DNA of 64,000 bases. It comes from Streptomyces adelaidensis. Its GTDB lineage: Bacteria > Actinomycetota > Actinomycetes > Streptomycetales > Streptomycetaceae. Below the pieces are notes generated by a model, which searched no databases, was not told where the DNA came from, and saw only the letters and a list, made by a program, of their open reading frames with translations. Of the stretch, positions 50,113 to 59,619 are shown piece by piece. Positions within the stretch are counted from its first letter, which is position 1; the number at the start of each line of letters is the position of its first letter. The stretch spans positions 1 through 64,000 of the forward strand of contig NZ_JAEMUX010000001.1 in the NCBI RefSeq assembly GCF_016598475.1, written 5' to 3'. The translations under genes were made by a program, and so were the position numbers.

Positions 50113-50811
50113 ATGCTGAACAAGTACGCGCGTGCATTCTTCACGCGTGTCCTCACACCGTTCGCCGCGTTTCTGATCCGCAGGGGCGTCAGCCCCGACA
50201 CGGTCACGCTCCTCGGCACCGCCGGAGTGATCGCGGGCGCGCTGGTCTTCTACCCCCGGGGCGAGTTCTTCTGGGGCACGATCGTCATCACGCTGTTCGT
50301 GTTCTCGGACCTCGTCGACGGCAACATGGCCCGCCAGATGGGCCGCTCCAGCCGCTGGGGCGCCTTCCTCGACTCCACGCTCGACCGCGTCGCCGACGGC
50401 GCGATCTTCGGCGGCTTCGCCCTCTGGTACGCGGGCGGTGGCGACAACAACGTACTGTGCGCCGTCTCGATCTTCTGTCTGACGAGCGGCCAGGTGGTGT
50501 CGTACACCAAGGCCCGCGGTGAGTCGATCGGCCTGCCGGTGGCGGTCAACGGCCTGGTGGAGCGCGCCGAGCGCCTGGTGATCTCGCTGGTCGCGGCCGG
50601 TCTCTCGGGCCTGCACGCGTTCGGCGTGCCCGGCATCGACGTCCTGCTGCCCGTCGCCCTGTGGATCGTCGCCGTGGGCAGCCTCGTCACGCTGATCCAG
50701 CGCGTCGTCACCGTCCGCCGCGAGTCCGCCGAGGCGGAGGCCGCCGCAGCTGCGGCGGCCTCCCAGGACACGACGACCGACACCGCGCAGAACAGCGAGG
50801 CGACGCCGTGA
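50113..50811 (+). CDS. CDP-alcohol phosphatidyltransferase (phosphatidylinositol phosphate synthase)
   Basis: A 232-residue membrane enzyme. The catalytic CDP-AP motif D66-xx-D69-G-xx-AR ... G-xxx-D87-xxx-D91 reads DLVDGNMARQMGRS and GAFLDSTLDRVAD. About six helices follow the family pattern, with a disordered Ala/Glu tail. Because the next two genes are the PIM acyltransferase and PimA, this should be the phosphatidylinositol phosphate synthase (CDP-diacylglycerol plus inositol 3-phosphate) that starts PIM synthesis. ATG 50113 with GGGAAGG upstream; GTGA overlap with the next gene. Confidence 0.9.
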   Translation: MLNKYARAFFTRVLTPFAAFLIRRGVSPDTVTLLGTAGVIAGALVFYPRGEFFWGTIVITLFVFSDLVDGNMARQMGRSSRWGAFLDSTLDRVADGAIFGGFALWYAGGGDNNVLCAVSIFCLTSGQVVSYTKARGESIGLPVAVNGLVERAERLVISLVAAGLSGLHAFGVPGIDVLLPVALWIVAVGSLVTLIQRVVTVRRESAEAEAAAAAAASQDTTTDTAQNSEATP

Positions 50812-51797
50812 GCGCTCTGCGCGAGCGCTTGACCGACGGGCTCTACGGATTCGGCTGGAGCACCGTCAAGAAGCTCCCGGAGCCCGTCGCCGTCCGCCTC
50901 GGCCGGACGATCGCCGACGCCGCCTGGATGCGGCGCGGCACCCTCGTACGTCGCCTGGAGGCCAACTACGCACGCGTGGTGCCCGGCGCGAGCCCGCAGC
51001 GCCTCGCCGAGCTGTCCCGTGCGGGCATGCGCTCGTACCTCCGCTACTGGATGGAGTCGTTCCGGCTCCCCGCCTGGAGCGAGGAGCGCATCAGGACCGG
51101 CTGCGACATAAGGGACGCCCATCACCTCGTCGACGGCCTCGCCTCCGGCAAGGGCGTCGTTCTCGCCCTGCCGCACCTGGCGAACTGGGACCTCGCCGGA
51201 GCCTGGGTCACCACCGAGCTGAAGACCCCGTTCACCACGGTCGCCGAACGCCTCAAGCCCGAGACGCTCTACGACCGTTTCGTCGCCTATCGCGAGGGCC
51301 TCGGCATGGAGGTCCTGCCGCACAACGGCGGCTCCGCGTTCGGCACGCTCGCCCGGCGGCTGCGCGACGGCGGCCTGGTCTGCCTGGTCGCCGACCGTGA
51401 CCTGTCCGCCTCCGGAGTCGAGGTCGGGTTCTTCGGCGAGAAGACCCGGATGCCCGCCGGACCTGCCCTCCTCGCCCAGCAGACCGGTGCGCTGCTGCTG
51501 CCGGTGACACTCTGGTACGACGACTCGCCCGTCATGCGGGGACGCGTGCATCCCCCTGTCGAGGTACCCGAGACAGGTACCCGAGCCGAGAAGACGTCTG
51601 TCATGACACAGGCGCTGGCAGACGCCTTCGCCACCGGCATCGCCGACCATCCGGAGGATTGGCACATGCTCCAGCGCTTGTGGCTCGCGGACCTCGATCC
51701 CGCGAAGAGTCCCGACGGCCCCGCGACTCCCGCGACAGGGTCCGAGCCGAGTCCCCAGCCGGGTTCCGAGTCGGGTTCCGGGAAGGGACGCCCGTGA
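50808..51797 (+). CDS. Phosphatidylinositol mannoside acyltransferase (PatA-like)
   Basis: A 329-residue LpxL/HtrB-type acyltransferase. The catalytic HxxxxD is H123-D128 in LPHLANWDLAG, followed by LVADRDLSASGVEVGFFGE and MPAGPALLAQQTGALLLPV. It acylates the mannose of PIM on the inner membrane face in mycobacteria; the same role is inferred here from its place between PIP synthase and PimA, overlapping each by four bases. A single N-terminal amphipathic segment probably anchors it. The C-terminal 30 residues are Pro/Ser/Gly-rich and unstructured. Confidence 0.88.
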   Translation: MSALRERLTDGLYGFGWSTVKKLPEPVAVRLGRTIADAAWMRRGTLVRRLEANYARVVPGASPQRLAELSRAGMRSYLRYWMESFRLPAWSEERIRTGCDIRDAHHLVDGLASGKGVVLALPHLANWDLAGAWVTTELKTPFTTVAERLKPETLYDRFVAYREGLGMEVLPHNGGSAFGTLARRLRDGGLVCLVADRDLSASGVEVGFFGEKTRMPAGPALLAQQTGALLLPVTLWYDDSPVMRGRVHPPVEVPETGTRAEKTSVMTQALADAFATGIADHPEDWHMLQRLWLADLDPAKSPDGPATPATGSEPSPQPGSESGSGKGRP

Positions 51798-52954
51798 GGA
51801 TCGGGATCGTCTGCCCGTACTCCTGGGACGTCCCCGGGGGAGTCCAGTTCCACATCCGCGACCTGGCCGACCACCTCATCCGCCTCGGCCACGAGGTGTC
51901 GGTGCTCGCCCCCGCCGACGACGACACGCCGCTGCCGCCGTACGTCGTCTCGGCGGGCCGCGCGGTCCCGGTGCCGTACAACGGCTCGGTGGCCCGCCTG
52001 AACTTCGGCTTCCTGTCGGCGGCCCGGGTACGGCGCTGGCTCCACGACGGCACGTTCGACGTGATCCACATCCATGAGCCGGCCTCCCCGTCGCTCGGCT
52101 TGCTGGCCTGCTGGGCCGCACAGGGACCGATCGTCGCGACGTTCCACACCTCCAACCCGCGCTCCCGGGCGATGATCGCCGCGTACCCGATCCTCCAGCC
52201 CGCGCTGGAGAAGATCAGCGCGCGGATCGCGGTGAGCGAGTACGCCCGCCGCACCCTCGTAGAACACCTGGGCGGCGACGCGGTCGTCATCCCGAACGGC
52301 GTCGACGTCGACTTCTTCGCCCGCGCCAAGCCCAACCCCGACTGGCAGGGCGACACGCTCGGCTTCATCGGCCGCATCGACGAGCCCCGCAAGGGGCTGC
52401 CGGTCCTGATGAAGGCCCTGCCGAAGATCCTCGCCGAGCGCCCCCAGACCCGTCTGCTGATCGCCGGGCGCGGGGACGAGGAGGAGGCCGTCGAGACCCT
52501 GCCCGAGGAACTGCGCTCCCGCGTCGAGTTCCTCGGCATGATCAGCGACGAGGACAAGGCCCGCTTCCTGCGCAGCGTCGACGTGTACGTCGCCCCGAAC
52601 ACCGGTGGCGAGAGCTTCGGCATCATCCTCGTCGAGGCCCTGTCCGCCGGCGCCGCCGTCCTCGCCGCCGACCTCGACGCCTTCGCCCAGGTCCTCGACC
52701 AGGGCGGCGCGGGGGAGCTGTTCACCAACGAGGACGCGGACGCCCTCGCCAGAGCAGCCCTGCGCCTTCTCGCCGACCCCGCCCGCCGCGCCGAGCTGCG
52801 TGACCGCGGCAGCGCGCACGTCCGCCGCTTCGACTGGTCGACCGTCGGCGCGGACATCCTCGGCGTCTACGAGACGGTCACGGAAGGCGCGGCTTCGGTG
52901 GCGGCGGACGAACGGGTGGGGCTGCGGGCGCGGTTGGGGCTGGCTCGGGACTGA
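51794..52954 (+). CDS. pimA: Phosphatidylinositol alpha-mannosyltransferase PimA
   Basis: A 386-residue GT-B glycosyltransferase of family GT4. The N-terminal start VRIGIVCPYSWDVPGGVQFH and HIHEPASPSLGLLACW form the acceptor domain. The C-terminal nucleotide-sugar domain has IGRIDEPRKGLPVLMKAL and the EX7E motif in NTGGESFGIILVEALSAG. It transfers mannose from GDP-mannose to phosphatidylinositol, the first PIM step. Start GTG 51794 overlaps the acyltransferase stop (GTGA). Operon order PIP synthase - acyltransferase - PimA is conserved in Actinobacteria. Confidence 0.93.
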   Translation: MRIGIVCPYSWDVPGGVQFHIRDLADHLIRLGHEVSVLAPADDDTPLPPYVVSAGRAVPVPYNGSVARLNFGFLSAARVRRWLHDGTFDVIHIHEPASPSLGLLACWAAQGPIVATFHTSNPRSRAMIAAYPILQPALEKISARIAVSEYARRTLVEHLGGDAVVIPNGVDVDFFARAKPNPDWQGDTLGFIGRIDEPRKGLPVLMKALPKILAERPQTRLLIAGRGDEEEAVETLPEELRSRVEFLGMISDEDKARFLRSVDVYVAPNTGGESFGIILVEALSAGAAVLAADLDAFAQVLDQGGAGELFTNEDADALARAALRLLADPARRAELRDRGSAHVRRFDWSTVGADILGVYETVTEGAASVAADERVGLRARLGLARD

Positions 52955-53094
52955 TATCGCGGCCACCGCGGCCTGAGGTGCCTGCCGAGCCTGCCGTTCC
53001 GCGCCCGCCGTCCCGGTCCTGAAGGCGCGGCCGGCGGGGCCTCTGTTCCGGGTGGGTCGGGAGGCCGTACCGGGCACGGGTAGCCTTGCGGCCC

Positions 53095-53640
53095 GTGACG
53101 TCGACACTCATCTGGATCGCGGTCGTCCTCTTCGCGATCGGTCTCTACCTGAGCTGGACCGCGGGACGCCTCGACCGGCTGCACGCGCGCATCGACGCCG
53201 CCCGCGCGGCGCTCGACGCGCAGTTGCTGCGCCGCGCCTCGGTCGCCCAGGAACTGGCCACCTCCGGAGTGCTGGACCCGGCCGCCTCGATCGTCCTCTA
53301 CGAGGCGGCACACGCGGCCCGGCAGGCGGAGGAGGAGCAGCGCGAGGTCGCCGAGAGCGAGCTGAGCCAGGCGCTGCGAGCGGTCTTCGCGGACCCGCAA
53401 CAGGTGGAGGTCGTGCGGGAGGCGCCGGGGGGCGAGGACGCGGCGAACGAACTGGCCCAGGCCGTGCGTCGGGTGCCGATGGCTCGACGCTTCCACAACG
53501 ACGCGGTGCGGGCGGCGCGGGCCCTGCGGCGCCACCGCAAGGTCCGTTGGTTCCGTCTCGCCGGCCACGCGCCCTTCCCCATGGCCTTCGAGATGGACGA
53601 CGAGCCACCGGCTGCGGTCGCCGACCGAGCGGGGACGTGA
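53095..53640 (+). CDS. Membrane-anchored helical protein, LemA-like region
   Basis: A 181-residue protein from GTG 53095. One N-terminal helix (LIWIAVVLFAIGLYLSWTAG, about 4-23) is followed by a long alpha-helical, Ala/Arg/Glu-rich region (RLHARIDAARAALDAQLLRRASVAQELA) resembling the start of LemA-type proteins. I would expect it outside or at the membrane, but no function is known. It follows the PIM operon by 140 bp. Confidence 0.55.
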   Translation: MTSTLIWIAVVLFAIGLYLSWTAGRLDRLHARIDAARAALDAQLLRRASVAQELATSGVLDPAASIVLYEAAHAARQAEEEQREVAESELSQALRAVFADPQQVEVVREAPGGEDAANELAQAVRRVPMARRFHNDAVRAARALRRHRKVRWFRLAGHAPFPMAFEMDDEPPAAVADRAGT

Positions 53641-53687
53641 TCTCGGACCTCGGGTGACTTGGGTGCGTCGGCGGGTGAGGGTTCGTC

Positions 53688-53784
53688 CGTGGTTGCTCGC
53701 GCAGTTCCCCGAGCCCCTGATAAGCAGGGGCTGCGCCCCGTGCTTTCGCTTTTAGGGGCGCGGGGAACTGCGCGATCAGCCCCC
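53688..53784. repeat. Long intergenic inverted repeat, third copy
   Basis: Arms GTGGTTGCTCGCGCAGTTCC ... and ... GGAACTGCGCGATCAGCCCC around AAGCAGGGGCTGCGCCCC and AGCGAAAGC-type inner pairs. It matches the unit at 45412-45516. It fills much of the 315-bp gap 53641-53955, which has no gene and must also contain the pdxS promoter. Confidence 0.75.
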
Positions 53785-53955
53785 ACCGGGCCCGCGCCCG
53801 CCGACGCACCCAAGCCCCCCGAGCCCTCCTGCGCAGCGGGGCGGGTCGGCGGGAAAAACGATCCACCGCCTCCCCATTGGCCCTTGCAGTGGCCCGCCCC
53901 CCTCCCGTTGTCTCGGTGATTGCAGAAACCCTCTTCCCCGAGCGAGGTCAAACCC

Positions 53956-54873
53956 GTGTCGAGCACGCTCTCCAACTCCGCCGCCCCGACCCCCGAGACC
54001 GGCACCGCCCGCGTGAAGCGCGGCATGGCCGAGCAGCTCAAGGGCGGTGTGATCATGGACGTGGTCAACGCCGAGCAGGCGAAGATCGCCGAGGACGCCG
54101 GCGCCGTGGCCGTCATGGCCCTGGAGCGGGTCCCCGCCGACATCCGCAAGGACGGCGGCGTGGCCCGCATGTCCGACCCGGACATGATCGAAGGCATCAT
54201 CGAGGCCGTCTCCATCCCGGTCATGGCCAAGTCCCGCATCGGCCACTTCGTCGAGGCCCAGGTCCTGCAGTCCCTCGGCGTCGACTACATCGACGAGTCC
54301 GAGGTCCTCACCCCGGCCGACGAGGTCAACCACTCCGACAAGTGGGCCTTCACCACCCCCTTCGTCTGCGGCGCCACCAACCTGGGCGAGGCCCTGCGCC
54401 GCATCGCCGAGGGCGCCGCGATGATCCGCTCCAAGGGCGAGGCCGGCACCGGCAACGTCGTCGAGGCCGTCCGCCACCTGCGCCAGATCAAGAACGAGAT
54501 CGCCAAGCTGCGCGGCTTCGACAACAACGAGCTGTACGCCGCCGCCAAGGAGCTGCGCGCCCCGTACGAGATCGTCAAGGAGGTCGCCGAGCTGGGCAAG
54601 CTCCCGGTGGTCCTCTTCTCCGCGGGCGGCGTGGCCACTCCCGCCGATGCCGCGCTGATGCGCCAGCTCGGCGCCGAGGGCGTCTTCGTGGGCTCCGGCA
54701 TCTTCAAGTCCGGCGACCCGGCCAAGCGCGCCGCCGCCATCGTGAAGGCCACCACCTTCTACGACGACCCGAAGATCATCGCGGACGCCTCCCGCAACCT
54801 GGGCGAGGCCATGGTCGGCATCAACTGCGACACCCTGCCCGAGGCCGAGCGCTACGCCAACCGCGGCTGGTAA
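53956..54873 (+). CDS. pdxS: Pyridoxal 5'-phosphate synthase lyase subunit PdxS
   Basis: A 305-residue TIM-barrel enzyme of the DXP-independent B6 route. It combines ribose 5-phosphate, glyceraldehyde 3-phosphate and ammonia. Hallmarks are [59 protein letters not shown], and GSGIFKS near the end. Start GTG 53956 after GCGAGGTC. It forms a two-gene operon with pdxT six bp downstream, which supplies ammonia. Confidence 0.97.
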   Translation: MSSTLSNSAAPTPETGTARVKRGMAEQLKGGVIMDVVNAEQAKIAEDAGAVAVMALERVPADIRKDGGVARMSDPDMIEGIIEAVSIPVMAKSRIGHFVEAQVLQSLGVDYIDESEVLTPADEVNHSDKWAFTTPFVCGATNLGEALRRIAEGAAMIRSKGEAGTGNVVEAVRHLRQIKNEIAKLRGFDNNELYAAAKELRAPYEIVKEVAELGKLPVVLFSAGGVATPADAALMRQLGAEGVFVGSGIFKSGDPAKRAAAIVKATTFYDDPKIIADASRNLGEAMVGINCDTLPEAERYANRGW

Positions 54874-54879
54874 CCACCG

Positions 54880-55485
54880 ATGAGCACACCCGTCATAGGC
54901 GTCCTGGCCCTCCAGGGCGACGTCCGGGAGCACCTCGTAGCCCTGGCCGCGGCCGACGCCGTGGCCAGGCCGGTCCGGCGCCCCGAGGAACTCGCCGAGA
55001 TCGACGGCCTCGTCATCCCCGGCGGCGAGTCCACCACCATCTCCAAACTGGCCGTCCTGTTCGGCGTGATGGAGCCCCTACGCGCGCGCGTGCGGGACGG
55101 CATGCCCGTCTACGGCACCTGCGCCGGTCTGATCATGCTCGCCGACAAGATCCTCGACCCGCGCTCGGGCCAGGAGACCATCGGCGGCATCGACATGATC
55201 GTGCGCCGCAACGCCTTCGGACGGCAGAACGAGTCCTTCGAGGCCTCGGTGGACGTCAAGGGCGTGCCGGGCGATCCTGTGGAGGGCGTGTTCATCCGCG
55301 CCCCCTGGGTCGAGTCCGTCGGCGCCGAGACCGAGGTGCTCGCCGAGCACGAGGGTCACATCGTCGCCGTACGCCAGGGCAACGCCCTCGCCACGTCGTT
55401 CCACCCGGAGCTGACCGGCGACCACCGGCTGCACGCACTGTTCGTCGAGATGGTGCACGCGAGCCGGGCGGCGGACTCCTTGTAG
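54880..55485 (+). CDS. pdxT: PLP synthase glutaminase subunit PdxT
   Basis: A 201-residue class I glutaminase. The nucleophile is C81 in [10 protein letters not shown], and the His/Glu pair lies in SFHPELTGD near the C-terminus; PGGESTTI is the oxyanion region. It releases ammonia from glutamine and channels it to PdxS. ATG 54880 is six bases after pdxS. Confidence 0.96.
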   Translation: MSTPVIGVLALQGDVREHLVALAAADAVARPVRRPEELAEIDGLVIPGGESTTISKLAVLFGVMEPLRARVRDGMPVYGTCAGLIMLADKILDPRSGQETIGGIDMIVRRNAFGRQNESFEASVDVKGVPGDPVEGVFIRAPWVESVGAETEVLAEHEGHIVAVRQGNALATSFHPELTGDHRLHALFVEMVHASRAADSL

Positions 55486-55533
55486 GATCTCTGCCGTTCG
55501 TACAGAGATGGGTTACGCGAAGGAGACAGGCAG

Positions 55534-56286
55534 ATGTCCGGCCACTCTAAATGGGCCACGACGAAGCACAAGAAGGCCGTGATCGACGCCAAGCGCGGCA
55601 AGCTCTTCGCGAAGCTGATCAAGAACATCGAGGTCGCCGCGCGGATGGGCGGTGTCGACATCGAGGGCAACCCGACTCTCTACGACGCCATCCAGAAGGC
55701 GAAGAAGCAGTCGGTCCCGAACAAGAACATCGACTCCGCGGTCAAGCGCGGCGGTGGCCTCGAGGCCGGTGGCGCCGAGTACGAGACGATCATGTACGAG
55801 GGTTACGGCCCGAACGGCGTCGCGGTGCTCATCGAGTGCCTCACCGACAACCGCAACCGCGCCGCCTCCGACGTCCGCGTCGCCATGACCCGCAACGGCG
55901 GTTCCATGGCCGACCCGGGTTCCGTCTCGTACCTCTTCAACCGCAAGGGTGTCGTGATCGTCCCCAAGGGCGAGCTGTCCGAGGACGACGTCCTGGAGGT
56001 CGTGCTCGACGCCGGTGCCGAGGAGGTCAACGACCTCGGCGAGTCCTTCGAGGTGCTCAGCGAGGCCACCGACATGGTCGCGGTCCGCACCTCCCTCCAG
56101 GCGGCCGGCATCGACTACGACTCCGCCGAGGCCAACTTCGTCCCGACCATGCAGATCGAGCTGGACGAGGACGGCGCCAGGAAGATCTTCAAGCTGATCG
56201 ACGCCCTTGAGGACAGCGACGACGTGCAGAACGTCTTCGCCAACTTCGACGTGAGCGACGACGTCATGGAGAAGGTCGACGCGTAA
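55534..56286 (+). CDS. yebC: YebC/PmpR-family regulator or ribosome-associated factor
   Basis: A 250-residue protein with the invariant start [22 protein letters not shown] cut short here, then [17 protein letters not shown] and [19 protein letters not shown]. Family members were described as transcription regulators and later as factors relieving ribosome stalling. ATG 55534 follows AAGGAGACAG. It lies between pdxST and ruvC, the usual position in bacteria. Confidence 0.95.
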   Translation: MSGHSKWATTKHKKAVIDAKRGKLFAKLIKNIEVAARMGGVDIEGNPTLYDAIQKAKKQSVPNKNIDSAVKRGGGLEAGGAEYETIMYEGYGPNGVAVLIECLTDNRNRAASDVRVAMTRNGGSMADPGSVSYLFNRKGVVIVPKGELSEDDVLEVVLDAGAEEVNDLGESFEVLSEATDMVAVRTSLQAAGIDYDSAEANFVPTMQIELDEDGARKIFKLIDALEDSDDVQNVFANFDVSDDVMEKVDA

Positions 56287-56325
56287 CGCTGCCGCGAGCC
56301 GCACGGTTCGACGGCCAGGGGCTCA

Positions 56326-56357
56326 ACGGGCCGACGGGAGACATCCCGTCGGCCCGT
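56326..56357 (+). terminator. Hairpin between yebC and ruvC
   Basis: Perfect 14-bp stem ACGGGCCGACGGGA / TCCCGTCGGCCCGT with loop GACA, 40 bases after the yebC stop. It suggests ruvCAB starts a new transcript. Confidence 0.75.
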
Positions 56358-56426
56358 CGCGTTGTCCGCCGTTGTCGGTGGCACCCGATAGCCTGCACAA
56401 ACAGGCGATCGAAAGGGAGGGGCGCG

Positions 56427-57002
56427 GTGCGTGTACTCGGGGTGGACCCCGGAATGACGCGGTGCGGTGTCGGTGTCGTGGAGGGCGTGGCCGGACGGCC
56501 GCTCACCATGGTCGGCGTCGGTGTCGTCCGTACGCCCGCGGACGCCGAGTTGGGGCACCGTCTAGTCGCCGTGGAGCAGGGCATCGAGCAGTGGCTGGAC
56601 GAGTTCCGCCCCGAATTCGTCGCCGTGGAGCGGGTGTTCAGCCAGCACAACGTACGGACGGTCATGGGCACCGCCCAGGCCAGCGCCGTCGCCATGCTCT
56701 GCGCAGCCCGCCGCGGCATCCCCGTCGCCCTGCACACCCCCAGCGAGGTCAAGGCCGCCGTCACCGGCAGTGGCCGCGCCGACAAGGCACAGGTCGGCGC
56801 CATGGTCACCCGCCTGCTCCGGCTCGACGCGCCCCCGAAGCCGGCGGACGCCGCCGACGCCCTCGCCCTCGCCATCTGCCACATCTGGCGGGCCCCCGCC
56901 CAGAACCGCCTCCAGCAGGCCGTCGCCCTGCACGCGGCCAAAGCCTCGAAGACACCCGCGACATCGACGACACCGATGACACCGAAAGGCCGTACGGCAT
57001 GA
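56427..57002 (+). CDS. ruvC: Holliday junction resolvase RuvC
   Basis: A 191-residue RNase H-fold nuclease. Catalytic acids are in [15 protein letters not shown] (first Asp), AVERVF (Glu) and the C-terminal [12 protein letters not shown] (Asp). It cuts four-way DNA junctions after RuvAB branch migration. GTG 56427 follows GGGAGGGG. The stop overlaps the ruvA start (ATGA). A Thr/Pro-rich tail extends the usual length by about 20 residues. Confidence 0.96.
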   Translation: MRVLGVDPGMTRCGVGVVEGVAGRPLTMVGVGVVRTPADAELGHRLVAVEQGIEQWLDEFRPEFVAVERVFSQHNVRTVMGTAQASAVAMLCAARRGIPVALHTPSEVKAAVTGSGRADKAQVGAMVTRLLRLDAPPKPADAADALALAICHIWRAPAQNRLQQAVALHAAKASKTPATSTTPMTPKGRTA

Positions 57003-57604
57003 TCGCCTTCGTCAGCGGCAGGATCGCCGCACTCGCCCCCGACACCGCGGTGGTCGAGGTGGGCGGGGTCGGCATGGCCGTGCAGTGCACGCCGAACACC
57101 CTGTCCACGCTGCGGCTCGGCCAGCCGGCCAAGCTCGCCACCTCCCTCGTCGTACGCGAGGACTCGCTGACCCTGTACGGCTTCGTGGACGACGACGAGC
57201 GCCAGGTCTTCGAGCTGCTCCAGACCGCGAGCGGGGTCGGCCCGCGCCTGGCCCAGGCGATGCTGGCCGTGCACACCCCGGACGCGTTGCGCCGCGCGGT
57301 GTCGACCAGCGACGAGAAGGCGCTGATCGCCGTCCCCGGCATCGGCAAGAAGGGCGCCCAGAAGCTGCTGCTCGACCTGCGGGACCGCCTCGGCGAACCC
57401 ATCGGCACCCCCGCGATCGGCACCGCCGTCACCTCGGGCTGGCGCGACCAACTGCACGCCGCCCTGATCGGCCTCGGCTACGCGACCCGTGAGGCCGACG
57501 AGGCCGTGTCCGCCGTGACCCCCCAGGCCGAGGCCGCCCAAGGCACGCCCCAGGTCGGCCAGTTGCTGAAGGCCGCCCTGCAGACCCTCAACAGAACCCG
57601 CTGA
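56999..57604 (+). CDS. ruvA: Holliday junction DNA helicase subunit RuvA
   Basis: A 201-residue junction-binding protein. OB domain ([24 protein letters not shown]), tandem helix-hairpin-helix ([16 protein letters not shown] and [17 protein letters not shown]), flexible linker and C-terminal RuvB-binding domain ([15 protein letters not shown]). It tetramerises on four-way junctions and loads RuvB. Start ATG 56999 inside the ruvC stop. Confidence 0.96.
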   Translation: MIAFVSGRIAALAPDTAVVEVGGVGMAVQCTPNTLSTLRLGQPAKLATSLVVREDSLTLYGFVDDDERQVFELLQTASGVGPRLAQAMLAVHTPDALRRAVSTSDEKALIAVPGIGKKGAQKLLLDLRDRLGEPIGTPAIGTAVTSGWRDQLHAALIGLGYATREADEAVSAVTPQAEAAQGTPQVGQLLKAALQTLNRTR

Positions 57605-57704
57605 CCCACCCCCGAAGAACTCCGTACGTACGACTCGGCTCCCGTACGACCAGCGGACTCCCTCCCGTACGATCCACCCGACCGCGACCCGCGAGGCACA
57701 CCTG

Positions 57705-58796
57705 ATGAACTGGGACGACACGACCGACGAGACCGCCCCCGAGGGGCTCGTCGGCCCCGCCGCGGAGCGGCTGGTGGGTTCTGTCGCCGACGGTGAGGAC
57801 CAGGCCGTCGAGGCCGCCCTGCGTCCCAAGGACCTGGACGAGTTCATCGGCCAGGAGAAGGTCCGCGAGCAACTCGACCTGGTCCTGCGGGCGGCACGCG
57901 CGCGTGGGGCCACCGCCGACCACGTCCTGCTCTCCGGTGCCCCGGGGCTCGGCAAGACCACCCTCTCGATGATCATCGCGGCCGAGATGGGCGCCCCCAT
58001 CCGCATCACCTCAGGCCCCGCCATCCAGCACGCCGGCGACCTGGCCGCGATCCTCTCCTCCCTCCAGGAGGGCGAGGTCCTCTTCCTCGACGAGATCCAC
58101 CGCATGTCCCGGCCCGCCGAGGAGATGCTCTACATGGCGATGGAGGACTTCCGGGTCGACGTCATCGTCGGCAAGGGCCCCGGAGCCACCGCGATCCCCC
58201 TCGAACTGCCGCCGTTCACCCTGGTCGGCGCCACCACGCGCGCGGGACTGCTGCCGCCGCCGCTGCGCGACCGCTTCGGCTTCACCGCGCACATGGAGTT
58301 CTACGAGCCCGCCGAACTGGAGCGCGTCATCCACCGCTCGGCGCACCTCCTCGACGTCGAGATCGACACGGCCGGCGCCGCCGAGATCGCGGGCCGCTCG
58401 CGCGGCACGCCCCGTATCGCCAACCGTCTGCTGCGCCGCGTACGGGACTACGCGCAGGTCAAGGCCGACGGGATCATCACACGCGACATCGCCGCGGCGG
58501 CCCTCGCCGTCTACGAGGTCGACGCCCGCGGCCTCGATCGCCTCGACCGCGGTGTCCTCGAAGCCCTGCTCAAGCTCTTCGGCGGCGGCCCGGTCGGACT
58601 CTCCACCCTCGCCGTCGCCGTGGGGGAGGAGCGCGAGACCGTCGAGGAGGTCGCCGAGCCCTTCCTCGTCCGGGAGGGCCTGCTCGCCCGGACCCCGCGC
58701 GGGCGCGTGGCGACCCCCGCGGCCTGGGCACATCTCGGCCTCACGCCGCCCCGCGGAACCGGTGGAAACGGACAACAGGACCTGTTCGGGGCGTGA
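57705..58796 (+). CDS. ruvB: Holliday junction branch migration ATPase RuvB
   Basis: A 363-residue AAA+ motor: [12 protein letters not shown], Walker [10 protein letters not shown], Walker [10 protein letters not shown], sensor 1 VGATTRAG, arginine finger region PLRDRFGF, and the winged-helix tail. It drives branch migration with RuvA. ATG 57705 is 100 bp after ruvA, so it may also have its own start signals. Confidence 0.97.
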   Translation: MNWDDTTDETAPEGLVGPAAERLVGSVADGEDQAVEAALRPKDLDEFIGQEKVREQLDLVLRAARARGATADHVLLSGAPGLGKTTLSMIIAAEMGAPIRITSGPAIQHAGDLAAILSSLQEGEVLFLDEIHRMSRPAEEMLYMAMEDFRVDVIVGKGPGATAIPLELPPFTLVGATTRAGLLPPPLRDRFGFTAHMEFYEPAELERVIHRSAHLLDVEIDTAGAAEIAGRSRGTPRIANRLLRRVRDYAQVKADGIITRDIAAAALAVYEVDARGLDRLDRGVLEALLKLFGGGPVGLSTLAVAVGEERETVEEVAEPFLVREGLLARTPRGRVATPAAWAHLGLTPPRGTGGNGQQDLFGA

Positions 58797-58970
58797 CCGT
58801 CTCGTGACGGCGGGGTACTCGCCCGGCATGGAACCCCGGTGACATGCTGTGCGTTGTTCCATCAGGGTGGACTCGCTTAGACTCCGCCGATGCCGCTCCT
58901 GTCGGCAGCACACATACCCCCATCCATCAGGCCGCTCGCCATCGCGGTCGTGTGAAGGAAGTTCCGACCC

Positions 58971-59486
58971 GTGAGTCTCGTGACCCTCCTCCCGTTCATC
59001 GTGCTCATCGGGGCCATGATCCTGATGACCCGATCGGCCAAGAAGAAGCAGCAGCAGGCGGCCGACATGCGGAACCAGCTACAGCCCGGTTCCGGCGTCC
59101 GCACGATCGGGGGCATGTACGCGACGGTCAAGGAGGTCAACGAGGACACGCTCCTCCTCGACGCCGGGCCGGGCGTCGAGCTGCTGTTCGCCAAGAACGC
59201 CATCGGTTCCGTCCTCACCGACGACGAGTACAACCGCATCGTCCACGGCATCGAGCACGACCTGAAGTCCGACGTCGTCCCGGACGACGCCTCCTCCCTC
59301 ACCGAGACCGACGAGCCCTCCGACGACGCTTCCGCCGCTTCCGACGACAAGCCCATCGACCTCGGCAAGAAGGACGTGTCCGACGACGCGGCCGACGAGG
59401 CCGCCGAGGTGAAGGCCGACACCGCCGAGGCCAAGTCCGACGAAGCAGAGCCGAAGAAGACCGACGGCGAGTCCGACGCGAAGTAG
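58971..59486 (+). CDS. yajC: Preprotein translocase subunit YajC
   Basis: A 171-residue protein. One N-terminal helix (LVTLLPFIVLIGAMILMTR) is followed by the YajC core (KKKQQQAADMRNQLQPGSGVRTIGGMYATV) and an extra acidic Asp/Glu/Ala tail of about 75 residues, longer than in proteobacteria. It associates with SecDF at the Sec channel. Start GTG 58971 with GAAGGAAG upstream. Confidence 0.94.
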   Translation: MSLVTLLPFIVLIGAMILMTRSAKKKQQQAADMRNQLQPGSGVRTIGGMYATVKEVNEDTLLLDAGPGVELLFAKNAIGSVLTDDEYNRIVHGIEHDLKSDVVPDDASSLTETDEPSDDASAASDDKPIDLGKKDVSDDAADEAAEVKADTAEAKSDEAEPKKTDGESDAK

Positions 59487-59619
59487 CCACGTCCCGGGAG
59501 TGCGAGCGAGAACCGCCCGCGCCCCGGGCACGTGCCTTTTTCGCACGGATTCCCGACACCAGTCATGGCCGCCCCCGCGCTGACCCCGCGCACGGCGGCC
59601 CGAGAGGGAGTACGAGAAG

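Noticed and set aside
47528..50137. An 869-codon minus-strand frame over the EF-G-like gene
   Set aside because: Out of frame with a clear EF-G protein and of Arg/Gly-rich shadow composition.
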